Below are positions 21,353 to 28,806 of a stretch of 39,830 nt of DNA, piece by piece. The notes beneath the pieces were generated by a model. It had not been told where the DNA came from, made no database searches, and worked only from the letters and a program-made list of their open reading frames with translations. The stretch comes from Aquibium carbonis. GTDB taxonomy: Bacteria > Pseudomonadota > Alphaproteobacteria > Rhizobiales > Rhizobiaceae. A program made the position numbers and the translations under genes. How positions within the stretch are numbered: the first letter of the stretch is position 1; every line of letters begins with the position of its first letter. The DNA lies in the NCBI RefSeq assembly GCF_003970795.1, contig NZ_RWKW01000115.1:1-39830 (forward strand), read 5' to 3'.

Positions 21353-22612
21353 ATGTCGACCGAAGACAGACTGACCATCCGCCCGACCCGTCGTCCCCTG
21401 GTCGGGCACGTTGCCCCGCCCGGATCGAAGTCGATCACCAACCGCGCGCTGCTTCTCGCCGGCCTCGCGCGCGGGGTCAGCCATCTCACCGGCGCCCTGA
21501 AGAGCGACGACACGCGCTACATGGCCGACGCCTTGCGGGCGATGGGCGTGACGGTCGAGGAGCCGGACGAGACGAGTTTCAGGGTCACCGCGAGCGGCGA
21601 ATTGCGGCCGCCGGCCGGACCGCTCTTCCTCGGCAATGCCGGCACGGCGACCCGCTTCCTGACGGCCGCCGTCGCGCTGGGCCGGGGCCGCTACGTGATC
21701 GACGGCGACGAGCACATGCGCAAGCGGCCGATAAAGCCCCTCGTCGACGCGCTTCGCCGCCTGGGGGTCGAAGTGGCGGCGCCGACCGGATGTCCGCCGG
21801 TGACCGTGGACGCCACAGGCCGCTTCGCCGCCGACCGCGTGGTGATCGACGCCGGACTGTCGAGCCAGTACGTTTCGGCGCTGCTGATGGCCGGCGCCTG
21901 TGCCAGGGAGCCGTTCGAGATCGAACTCGCCGGCTCAGAAATCGGCGCGCGTGGCTACATCGACCTGACGCTCGCTGCCATGCGCGCCTTCGGCGCGACG
22001 ATCAGCCAGCCGTCGCCCTCGATCTGGCGGGTCGAACCCACCGGCTACGCCGCGACCGACTATCACGTCGAGCCGGATGCGTCGGCTGCGACCTATCTCT
22101 GGGCGGCCGACGTCCTCACCGGCGGGGCGATCGACATCGGCACGCCCGCCGCCGCCTTCACGCAGCCCGATGCCATGGCGCATGCGGTGATCGCCTCGTT
22201 CCCGCGAATGCCGGGCGTCATCGACGGGTCGCAGATGCAGGACGCGGTCCCGACGCTCGCCGTCCTGGCCGCCTTCAACGAGACGCCGGTGCGGTTCGTC
22301 GGCATTTCCAACCTGCGGGTCAAGGAATGCGATCGCATCCGGGCGCTCTCGACGGGCCTCAACGCCATTCGGCGTGGCCTCGCGACGGAGGATGGCGATG
22401 ATCTCGTCGTCGCCGCCGACCCGGCGCTCGCCGGGCAACGGCTGCCAGCCGCGATCGACACCTTCGCCGACCATCGCATCGCCATGAGCTTCGCTCTCGC
22501 CGGGCTCAGGATCGAGGGGATCACGATCCTCGACCCGAACTGCGTCGCGAAAACCTATCCGGGATACTGGGACGCGCTGGCTTCGCTGGGGGTTGGGCTG
22601 GAGCGCGGTTGA
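21353..22612 (+). CDS. aroA: 3-phosphoshikimate 1-carboxyvinyltransferase (EPSP synthase)
   Basis: It joins shikimate-3-phosphate and PEP in the shikimate pathway. The 419-residue protein has PGSKSITNR (Lys26), LFLGNAGTATR (92-101), DGDEHMRKRPIKPL, the catalytic DGSQMQDAVPT region and NLRVKECDRI. These belong to the PGSKS/GNAGT class, not the CP4-like class (PGDKSISHR) that I expect as the main enzyme in rhizobia. The position matching E. coli Pro101 is Phe102. The gene may therefore be a second copy. The ATG at 21353 is chosen since the shikimate motifs follow at once; CAGGAC lies 6-11 bases upstream. It ends 6 bases before a convergent lipoprotein gene. Confidence 0.92.
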   Translation: MSTEDRLTIRPTRRPLVGHVAPPGSKSITNRALLLAGLARGVSHLTGALKSDDTRYMADALRAMGVTVEEPDETSFRVTASGELRPPAGPLFLGNAGTATRFLTAAVALGRGRYVIDGDEHMRKRPIKPLVDALRRLGVEVAAPTGCPPVTVDATGRFAADRVVIDAGLSSQYVSALLMAGACAREPFEIELAGSEIGARGYIDLTLAAMRAFGATISQPSPSIWRVEPTGYAATDYHVEPDASAATYLWAADVLTGGAIDIGTPAAAFTQPDAMAHAVIASFPRMPGVIDGSQMQDAVPTLAVLAAFNETPVRFVGISNLRVKECDRIRALSTGLNAIRRGLATEDGDDLVVAADPALAGQRLPAAIDTFADHRIAMSFALAGLRIEGITILDPNCVAKTYPGYWDALASLGVGLERG

Positions 22613-22618
22613 GGCCGA

Positions 22619-23032
22619 TCAGGCCGTGCAGGTGGTGGCGCCGGCCGCCCAGCGTGCGACGTCCCGCTCGATACGCGGCGCGAGCGGCGAGGTTGCCAGC
22701 GGGCCATAGACCTGGGTCGACGCGCCGTCCGCGGTCACGACCAGTTGCGGCAGGGATTGCGGCTTGCCGCGCGGAATGACCAGCAGCCGGGGCGTGCCCG
22801 TGGTGTTGAGCTCGGGGGCGGTGCCGTAGGACCTGAACTCCGCGTCGGGCAGCCAGCAGCGATGCGCCTGCGTGTTGATGCGCTGCAAGGTCGAGACCGA
22901 GACCGAGGTGCCGGTCGACCGGGCCGGCGGCGGCGGCGTGGCCGTGCACGACGCGACCAGGAGACCGGCGGCGACCATGGCAAGCAGAGGTGTCACGGAC
23001 GGCCTTGGGCGCCTCGGCAAATCGGGGGTCAT
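22619..23032 (-). CDS. Small lipoprotein of unknown function
   Basis: A 137-residue protein with a lipoprotein signal: a membrane stretch (VTPLLAMVAAGLLVAS) ends in the lipobox LVASC with Cys at about residue 29. The mature part is Pro/Thr-rich at first, then has a small domain with AHRCWLPDAEF and LVVIPRG-like strands, and ends with a second cysteine (TTCTA). Two cysteines in the mature domain could pair. I do not recognise the family. AGGTGG lies about 9 bases before the ATG. It is convergent with aroA. Confidence 0.7.
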   Translation of the reverse strand: MTPDLPRRPRPSVTPLLAMVAAGLLVASCTATPPPPARSTGTSVSVSTLQRINTQAHRCWLPDAEFRSYGTAPELNTTGTPRLLVIPRGKPQSLPQLVVTADGASTQVYGPLATSPLAPRIERDVARWAAGATTCTA

Positions 23033-23151
23033 CGTGCGTTTCCACCTGGTTGATTCGATCCGGTCGATCCCGGGAGGTCGTAGAGGACCGTAGCCCGGTT
23101 GGAAAGGGACAGCGCGAAAGCGTGACCGTCCGACGGGTGCGGCGGAGATGC

Positions 23152-23781
23152 CTATTGGCGCCTGCCCACCTGTCTGCGGATGGCCGCCAGGATTTCGGTC
23201 TGCAAGGCCTTGTTTCGCGTGACCGTCCAGTGATCGTCACCGGCGCCGGCGATGTCCTTGCGCTTGGAAAGGTCGATGTTGGAAATGCGCTTGCCGAGCT
23301 TTGGCGACGTCAGCGGGACGCCGAGATTGTTGCCCTCGAAATGGTAGTTCACATAGCGCCGGACGTTCGGCGTCAGCGGTCCGCCCACAGTGGGATCGAT
23401 GGTGATCACCAGATCGACGGGGATTCCGTCCGCCGCAAGCAGGGACGATACGGAAAGGGCCGCGTTCGCGCCGAACGAGTGGCCGACGAGGACGACCGGG
23501 TTCGGGTGCTTTCCCGCCTTCTTGCTGTCGGCGAGGAGTTGGGCGCGAACCGCGCTCCCCGACATGTGGCCATGCACGATGGACTTCACGCCGGCCTTCG
23601 CGAGCTGTTCGGACATCTCGTCGAAACCGGTCGAGAAGACGTTCAGGAATCCGCGGATGAAATAGACATGCGTGACGGGATCGGCCTTGACCCTCGTCTG
23701 CCCCCACGCCGGGAGCGCGGCCAGAAGCGCCAATGCGAACGCGAGAAACGGTCCCGCGCGAGCAAAGGCCGCTCGGCTCAC
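23152..23781 (-). CDS. Exported alpha/beta-hydrolase (lipase-fold) protein
   Basis: A 209-residue protein with a signal peptide ([16 protein letters not shown], predicted cleavage near residue 27) and an alpha/beta-hydrolase core. The nucleophile elbow is GHSFG with Ser102. A likely triad is completed by Asp129 (ITIDPT) and His184 (GDDHW). The [13 protein letters not shown] segment resembles the oxyanion strand of lipases. It should act in the periplasm on an unknown ester or thioester. The GTG at 23781 overlaps the purQ stop as GTGA, so it is coupled to a purine gene with no obvious functional link. Confidence 0.75.
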   Translation of the reverse strand: MSRAAFARAGPFLAFALALLAALPAWGQTRVKADPVTHVYFIRGFLNVFSTGFDEMSEQLAKAGVKSIVHGHMSGSAVRAQLLADSKKAGKHPNPVVLVGHSFGANAALSVSSLLAADGIPVDLVITIDPTVGGPLTPNVRRYVNYHFEGNNLGVPLTSPKLGKRISNIDLSKRKDIAGAGDDHWTVTRNKALQTEILAAIRRQVGRRQ

Positions 23782-24446
23782 GCGGCAATCCCCAATGCGC
23801 TCTCGAACAGGGCCCGGCCATCGGCGCCGCCATGGGCGGCTTCGATGAGGTTTTCGGGATGCGGCATGAGGCCGAGGACGTTGCCCCGTTCCGACACGAT
23901 CCCGGCGATGTCGTTGATCGAACCGTTCGGATTGGTGCCTTCCGCATAGCGGAAGGCGACCTGCCCCTGGCCCTCGATGCGCGCCAGCGTCTCGGCATCG
24001 GCGAAGTAATTGCCGTCGTGATGGGCCACGGGGCAGCGGATGATCTGGCCCTGGCTGTAGTTGCGGGTGAAGGCGGTGCCGGCGTTGGCCACTTCGAGCT
24101 TCACCTCGCGGCAGACGAATTTCAGCGACGTGTTGCGCATCAGCGCGCCGGGCAGCAGGCCGGCTTCGAGCAGGATCTGGAAGCCGTTGCAGACGCCGAG
24201 CACCATCACGCCCTGCCGCGCTTTCTCGGCCACCGCCCTCATGACCGGCATGCGCGCCGCGATGGCGCCGCAGCGCAGGTAGTCGCCATAGGAGAACCCG
24301 CCGGGGATGACGATCAGGTCGACCGCGGGGATCTGCGTCTCGGTCTGCCAGACCGTGAGCGGCGCCGTACCGGAAATCCTGGTGAGCGCCGCGATCATGT
24401 CGCGGTCGCGGTTGAGGCCCGGAAGCAGGACGACGGCTGATTTCAT
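23778..24446 (-). CDS. purQ: Phosphoribosylformylglycinamidine synthase, glutaminase subunit
   Basis: PurQ hydrolyses glutamine and passes ammonia to PurL. The 222-residue class I glutamine amidotransferase has the nucleophile in [10 protein letters not shown] (Cys86) and the His/Glu pair in MPHPEN (His196, Glu198). The start motif [16 protein letters not shown] and [13 protein letters not shown] are typical. The ATG at 24446 is preceded by AGGAAA. purS and purC lie upstream on the same strand. The usual next gene, purL, is not adjacent but about 6.7 kb downstream. Confidence 0.97.
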   Translation of the reverse strand: MKSAVVLLPGLNRDRDMIAALTRISGTAPLTVWQTETQIPAVDLIVIPGGFSYGDYLRCGAIAARMPVMRAVAEKARQGVMVLGVCNGFQILLEAGLLPGALMRNTSLKFVCREVKLEVANAGTAFTRNYSQGQIIRCPVAHHDGNYFADAETLARIEGQGQVAFRYAEGTNPNGSINDIAGIVSERGNVLGLMPHPENLIEAAHGGADGRALFESALGIAA

Positions 24447-24500
24447 GGGCGAGAGTTTCCTGGAAAAGCGGCCAATGGCGGGGTGCAAACCGCCTGCCTG

Positions 24501-24752
24501 TCAAGGTTGGATCGGTCTCTGCGGTTCGGCGAATTCACGCAGATCGAGGCGGCGTTCGATGCGATCGAAACGTTCGTCGTGGCACGCCAACATTCCGTAG
24601 ATGTCGTGGATGTCGGTCTGCATGCCCATCATCGACAACCTGACCGGCGTGTTTTCTTGCTTCCCTTTAGACAAGCCAGCGTCAAGGCGGTCCATCCGCG
24701 GGTGGATCGACTTCATCCGTTCGTAGAGAAGGTCGTTCGTCGCTTCCGCCAT
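24501..24752 (-). CDS. Small coiled-coil-like protein between purQ and purS
   Basis: An 83-residue charged helical protein with heptad-like spacing at its end (HDERFDRIERRLDLREF) and in the middle (MQTDIHDIYGMLACHDERF). It has no membrane segment. The RIERRLDL ending occurs in small rhizobial proteins of unknown function. The ATG at 24752 lies 17 bases after the purS stop; the ribosome binding site is poor. A gene here, inside the purine operon, could simply ride on its transcription. I assign no function. Confidence 0.55.
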   Translation of the reverse strand: MAEATNDLLYERMKSIHPRMDRLDAGLSKGKQENTPVRLSMMGMQTDIHDIYGMLACHDERFDRIERRLDLREFAEPQRPIQP

Positions 24753-24769
24753 GTCCGTCTTTTGCAGCG

Positions 24770-25012
24770 TCAGGGGATGGCTATACTGTAATTCTCGATC
24801 ACGGTGTTGGCCAGAAGCTTTTCGCACATGGCCTTCAGGTCGGCCTCGGCCCCGGCGCGGTCGGTTCCCTGGATCTCGACGTCGAAGACCTTGCCCTGCC
24901 GCACCGAGCCGACGCCATCGAAACCGAGCGCGCCGAGCGCACCTTCGATCGCCTTGCCCTGCGGGTCGAGAACGCCGTTCTTCAGCGTCACGGTGATTCG
25001 CGCCTTGATCAC
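24770..25012 (-). CDS. purS: Phosphoribosylformylglycinamidine synthase subunit PurS
   Basis: An 80-residue subunit that dimerises and bridges PurQ and PurL in the three-part FGAM synthase. The family pattern VTLKNGVLDPQGKAIEGAL, the central VRQGKVFDVEI and the C-terminal ANTVIENY are all present. The start is a GTG at 25012 with AGGAG about 10 bases upstream. It lies between purC and purQ on the same strand, as usual in Gram-positives and alphaproteobacteria. Confidence 0.96.
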   Translation of the reverse strand: MIKARITVTLKNGVLDPQGKAIEGALGALGFDGVGSVRQGKVFDVEIQGTDRAGAEADLKAMCEKLLANTVIENYSIAIP

Positions 25013-25055
25013 GAGGCCGGTACTCCTGTTCCTGAATCGAGACCGACAGGGCCGC

Positions 25056-25853
25056 TCAGTGCGGCTTGCCGCGACCCTTGCCGTTGCCGGACGTGACGAG
25101 GACGGGACCGCTCGGCTTCGGCGGCTCGTTCTCGTTCATGATGCCCAGCCGACGCGCGACTTCCTGGTAGGCTTCGACGAGTCCGCCCATGTCGCGGCGG
25201 AAACGGTCCTTGTCGAGCTTGTCGTTGGTGGCGATATCCCACAGACGGCAGGAGTCGGGCGAGATCTCGTCGGCCACGACGATGCGCATCATGTCGCCCT
25301 CGAAGAGACGCCCGCATTCCATCTTGAAGTCGACGAGCTGGATGCCGACGCCGAGGAAGAGGCCCGACAGGAAGTCGTTGACGCGGATGGCGAGCGCCAT
25401 GATGTCGTCGATTTCCTGCGGTGACGCCCATCCGAAGGCCGTGATGTGCTCCTCCGACACCATCGGGTCGTCGAGCGCGTCGGCCTTGTAGTAGAATTCG
25501 ATGATCGACCGGGGCAGAACCGTGCCTTCCTCGAGGCCGAGGCGCTTGGCCAGCGAGCCGGCGGCGATGTTGCGCACCACCACTTCGAGCGGAATGATCT
25601 CGACTTCCTTGATCAACTGCTCGCGCATGTTGAGACGACGGATGAAATGCGTCGGGATGCCGATTCGGTTCAGGTGCGTGAAGATGTGCTCGGAGATGCG
25701 GTTGTTGATGACGCCCTTGCCGTCGATCACCTCGTGCTTCTTCTTGTTGAAGGCGGTTGCGTCGTCCTTGAAGAACTGCACGAGCGTTCCCGGCTCGGGA
25801 CCCTCATACAGAATCTTGGCCTTTCCTTCGTAGATGCGGCGGCGGCGGTTCAT
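25056..25853 (-). CDS. purC: SAICAR synthetase
   Basis: It joins CAIR and aspartate with ATP to form SAICAR. The 265-residue protein begins [20 protein letters not shown], with the ATP-binding YEGKAK motif. Substrate-loop segments include [30 protein letters not shown] and VDFKMECGR. The C-terminus has an added Gly/Lys/Pro tail ([11 protein letters not shown]), about 10 residues longer than I expect. The ATG at 25853 has AAGGA 12-13 bases upstream. It is the first gene of the purC-purS-purQ run and divergent from the zeta-subunit gene. Confidence 0.96.
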   Translation of the reverse strand: MNRRRRIYEGKAKILYEGPEPGTLVQFFKDDATAFNKKKHEVIDGKGVINNRISEHIFTHLNRIGIPTHFIRRLNMREQLIKEVEIIPLEVVVRNIAAGSLAKRLGLEEGTVLPRSIIEFYYKADALDDPMVSEEHITAFGWASPQEIDDIMALAIRVNDFLSGLFLGVGIQLVDFKMECGRLFEGDMMRIVVADEISPDSCRLWDIATNDKLDKDRFRRDMGGLVEAYQEVARRLGIMNENEPPKPSGPVLVTSGNGKGRGKPH

Positions 25854-26108
25854 TGAAATGGAGGTCCTTGCAAAAGGAGGGGACCGGAGTCGGGAGCGAC
25901 GGCAGCGGCCGGAAACGGTATCTCTGCCGCGGTCTGTATCGCAACTGCTCCATCTTCTCAACGTGCAATCGCGGGCCGTCCAACGCTTTGAGCGGGTCAG
26001 GGCGCGACAGTTTGCGCGCTGACGGCGGTCATGGCCCGATTCCCTTTGATTTCACTGGCCAGCCACCATATTGAACCACCGAGATTCCACTTTCCCGGAG
26101 GTTACGCC

Positions 26109-26429
26109 ATGACCAACATGAACGATCGCAGGGATGCGTTCGAAAGCAAGTTCGCGCATGACGAAGAACTGAAGTTCAAGGCGACCGCGCGCCGCAACAA
26201 GTTGCTTGGCCTCTGGGCGGCCGAGAAACTCGGCAAGACCGGCGAGGCCGCCGATGCCTACGCAAAGGAAGTCATCGCCGCCGATTTCGAGGAAGCCGGC
26301 GACAACGACGTCTTCCGCAAGGTCCGCAGGGATTTCGACGCGGCCGGCGTCGACCAGTCCGACCACCAGATCCGGCGCACGATGGACGAGCTCCTGGTCG
26401 TCGCCGCCGAACAGATTTCGAACGGCTAG
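26109..26429 (+). CDS. F1-ATPase inhibitor zeta subunit (DUF1476)
   Basis: A 106-residue protein of the DUF1476 family, which in Paracoccus denitrificans was shown to be the zeta subunit, a natural inhibitor of the F1FO-ATPase. Conserved stretches are DRRDAFESKFAHDEELKFKA, RRNKLLGLWAAEKLG and the C-terminal DHQIRRTMDELLVVA. In rhizobia the protein is present, but inhibition appears weaker than in Paracoccus. The ATG at 26109 has GGAGG 8 bases upstream. The 255 bases between it and purC hold both promoters and no other gene that I can see. Confidence 0.93.
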   Translation: MTNMNDRRDAFESKFAHDEELKFKATARRNKLLGLWAAEKLGKTGEAADAYAKEVIAADFEEAGDNDVFRKVRRDFDAAGVDQSDHQIRRTMDELLVVAAEQISNG

Positions 26430-26447
26430 CGAACGGCTTCAAGGCGC

Positions 26448-26472
26448 AAGGAGGTGTCGTCGACACCTCCTT
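26448..26472 (+). terminator. Perfect 11-bp hairpin after the zeta-subunit gene
   Basis: The arms are AAGGAGGTGTC (26448-26458) and GACACCTCCTT (26462-26472), loop GTC. It lies 18 bases after the stop. There is no U-tract (TTCGG follows), so it is either a weak or Rho-assisted end, or an RNA-stabilising structure. One arm equals a perfect Shine-Dalgarno and the other the anti-Shine-Dalgarno. Confidence 0.5.
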
Positions 26473-26540
26473 CGGATCGAGGACGCCGCGTTCCGGTCGA
26501 GGATGCCGGGCTGACAGGACCAATTGGGGGAGACGACGAC

Positions 26541-27314
26541 ATGAACACGCTGATTTCGCGCCTTGCGGCGGGTGAGACCATCTTCACCGCGTGGTCGAGC
26601 ATCCCCGACGCCCTGACGGTCGAGGCCATGGCCGGCCAGGGCTACGACGCGGTCACGCTCGACATGCAGCATGGCGGTCACCACGAGGACAGCGTGCTCC
26701 GGTCGATCCCGGGCATTCTGCGGGCCGGCGCCCATCCGGTCGTGCGCATTCCGGTCGGGCGCTTCGACATGGCCAGCCGAGCGCTCGATTTCGGCGCCGA
26801 ATCGGTCATCGCCCCCATGATCAACTCGGTCGCCGACGCGCGGGCCTTCGGGGCCGCGATGAAATATCCGCCGCTCGGAGACCGGTCGTGGGGGCCGACC
26901 TTCGCGCTTCCGAGAAGCGCCGTTCGCGACCCGCAGGAGTGGCTGCTCAATTCGAATGCCCGGACGCTGGCTTTCGCCATGGTCGAAACGCGGGCGGCGC
27001 TGGATGCGCTCGATGGAATTCTGGAGGCGCCGGGCATCGACGGCATCTTCGTCGGTCCGGCCGACTTTTCGATCGCATGGACGGGCGGCGGCTCGATCGA
27101 TCCGGTCAGGGAAGACATGATGGAAGCCGTCGCCGACATCGCGCGACGCACGCTGTCGGCCGGCAAGGTGGCGGGCATCTACCTCACCAATGTGACCATG
27201 GCCGGGCGCTTCGCGAAGATGGGCTACCGGTTCCAGGCGGTGGCTTCGGAACTGCGCGTCATCGCCGCCGGGTCCGCCGCGCTGCTCGGCGACGCGCGCG
27301 GCAGCCTGGCATAG
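26541..27314 (+). CDS. HpcH/HpaI family aldolase
   Basis: A class II, metal-dependent aldolase/citrate-lyase-family enzyme of 257 residues. The barrel motifs are present: YDAVTLDMQHGGH, the metal-binding Glu in AMVETRAAL, and the VGPADFSIAWTG loop with the metal-binding Asp. The GRFDMASRALDFGAESVIAPM strand is typical. It likely cleaves a 2-keto-3-hydroxy acid such as a hydroxylated dicarboxylate; the substrate is not predictable. The ATG at 26541 has GGGGGAGA 8-15 bases upstream; an in-frame GTG at 26454 is less likely. It is convergent with the TauE permease. Confidence 0.88.
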   Translation: MNTLISRLAAGETIFTAWSSIPDALTVEAMAGQGYDAVTLDMQHGGHHEDSVLRSIPGILRAGAHPVVRIPVGRFDMASRALDFGAESVIAPMINSVADARAFGAAMKYPPLGDRSWGPTFALPRSAVRDPQEWLLNSNARTLAFAMVETRAALDALDGILEAPGIDGIFVGPADFSIAWTGGGSIDPVREDMMEAVADIARRTLSAGKVAGIYLTNVTMAGRFAKMGYRFQAVASELRVIAAGSAALLGDARGSLA

Positions 27315-27330
27315 GCCGGATGGCCGGCCT
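27313..27330. terminator. Hairpin spanning the convergent stops of the aldolase and TauE genes
   Basis: A 7-bp stem AGGCCGG/CCGGCCT with an ATGG tetraloop touches both stop codons (27312-27314 plus, 27332-27330 minus). No T-run follows, so it is a probable 3'-end stabiliser or weak bidirectional terminator. Confidence 0.4.
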
Positions 27331-28079
27331 CAGAACAGGGCCTCGACCAGCAGCTTTGCGGCAAGGACCGCGAGGATGGCGAGAATGACCCGGTCGAGCG
27401 CGAGCGGCGACACGCGGTGCGCGAGCCTGGCGCCCAGAGGCATGGCGAGCGAAACCGGCACCAGCGCGAACAGGCTGTAGAAGATCTCGTTGTCGCGAAT
27501 CAGCCCGTTCGTCGACGCGATGGCGATCTGAACGACCGAGAATGCGACGAACAGTGACGAAATCGTCGCGATGAAGCTCTCGCGCGGCATGCGAAGCGCG
27601 TTGAGGAAGGTAATGCTCACGGGGGCGGAAAGCCCGGCGCCGCCCTGCAGCAAGCCGGCCAGAAGCCCGGCCGGCGCCGAAAGCCATCGCGCGGGGCCCA
27701 TCGGCAGGCTCCAGTGCGGCCGGGATATCCGCATCGCCACATAGAACAGCACCGCGATCGCGACCCCGAGCGACAGGAGATTCGGATCGAAGGCCTTGAG
27801 CGCCATCGTTCCCAGCGCCGCGCCGACGGTTCCCCCGAGGAGCAGGGGGAGCATGAAGGTCCAGTCCAGCACGTGCGCACGAAAGCGGATGGCTTGCCAC
27901 AGATTGGTGCAGAGGTTCGGAACCAGCATGACGATCACGGCGAAGCGGACGTCGAAAACGGCAGCCAGAGCCGGGATCGCCAGGATCGGCGCGCCCGCGC
28001 CGGTTGCGCCCTTCAGCAGTCCGCCCGCGGCGAGACAGGCCACGATGACGGCCAGTTCGGCCACGAAACCTGCGTTCAT
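27330..28079 (-). CDS. TauE/SafE-family sulfite exporter-like permease
   Basis: An integral membrane protein of 249 residues with about 8 helices. The two repeat signatures are KGATGAGAPILAIPAL near the N-terminus and GLLAGLLQGGAGLSAPVSI in the second half, both typical of TauE/SafE (DUF81) transporters of sulfite, sulfonate-derived or related organic anions. Its start ATG at 28079 overlaps the NudK stop as ATGA, so it is translated by coupling. The substrate cannot be told; the neighbours give no sulfur link. Confidence 0.88.
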   Translation of the reverse strand: MNAGFVAELAVIVACLAAGGLLKGATGAGAPILAIPALAAVFDVRFAVIVMLVPNLCTNLWQAIRFRAHVLDWTFMLPLLLGGTVGAALGTMALKAFDPNLLSLGVAIAVLFYVAMRISRPHWSLPMGPARWLSAPAGLLAGLLQGGAGLSAPVSITFLNALRMPRESFIATISSLFVAFSVVQIAIASTNGLIRDNEIFYSLFALVPVSLAMPLGARLAHRVSPLALDRVILAILAVLAAKLLVEALF

Positions 28080-28690
28080 TTCGGCTGCGCCGTGGAGGAG
28101 GGAGCCTGCTCCCGGGCTGCCGCCCTCTCCAGGACCAGATGCTGGATCAGCATGATCGTCTTGGCGTCGATGATGCGGCCGTCGCCGATCGCCGCGAAGG
28201 CATCGTCCAGCGAAAGCTCGACGACCTCGATGTCCTCGCCTTCGTCCACGTCGCCGCCACCGGCGGAGATCCGGTCTTGGGGGCTGTATTCGGCGGTGAA
28301 GCACCAGAGGCGTTCGCTGACGCTGCCCGGGCTCATGTAGGGACTGAACGCCAGCGCAACGTCGCCCAGCCGATAGCCGAGTTCCTCTTCCGCTTCCTTG
28401 CGGATGCAAGTGAGAGGGTCGTCGGCATCGAGCAGTCCGGCGCAGGCTTCGAGCAGGGGCTCGGCATGCCCCGTCATCCAGGCGGGAAACCGGAACTGGC
28501 GAACCAGAAGCACCGTCCTGCGCGCGGGATCGAAGGGAAGGATGGCTGCGCCGTGGCCGCGGTCGTAGACCTCGCGCGACTGCGTCTCCCACGTCCCGTC
28601 GCGACGCCGGTAGTCGAAGACGTGCTTCTTCAGCACGCCCCAGTCGTCCGACAGCAGTTCCTCCCGGACGAGCCTCAATCGATCCTGCAC
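28076..28690 (-). CDS. nudK: Nudix hydrolase, NudK (GDP-mannose pyrophosphatase) type
   Basis: A 204-residue Nudix protein. The Nudix box at residues 85-106 reads GLLDADDPLTCIRKEAEEELG, a close match to the atypical box of E. coli NudK (AGLLDNDEP...CIRKEA). It is followed by YMSPGSVSERLWCF, the signature segment of the GDP-mannose/ADP-ribose branch. It probably hydrolyses GDP-mannose or a similar nucleotide sugar. The GTG at 28690 has GGGAG 8 bases upstream and is preferred over a longer upstream frame. It is coupled to the TauE gene downstream. Confidence 0.85.
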   Translation of the reverse strand: MQDRLRLVREELLSDDWGVLKKHVFDYRRRDGTWETQSREVYDRGHGAAILPFDPARRTVLLVRQFRFPAWMTGHAEPLLEACAGLLDADDPLTCIRKEAEEELGYRLGDVALAFSPYMSPGSVSERLWCFTAEYSPQDRISAGGGDVDEGEDIEVVELSLDDAFAAIGDGRIIDAKTIMLIQHLVLERAAAREQAPSSTAQPK

Positions 28691-28806
28691 GCCTGCACTC
28701 CCATGCGGTTCGCGCCGAGGAGTAGTCGCCCGGCGGGAATGCCGCAATGGTGCAGAGACCGACACCGCGGGGCCAGGGCCGGCAGGCCCCGCTGCGGCGG
28801 CGCGGG

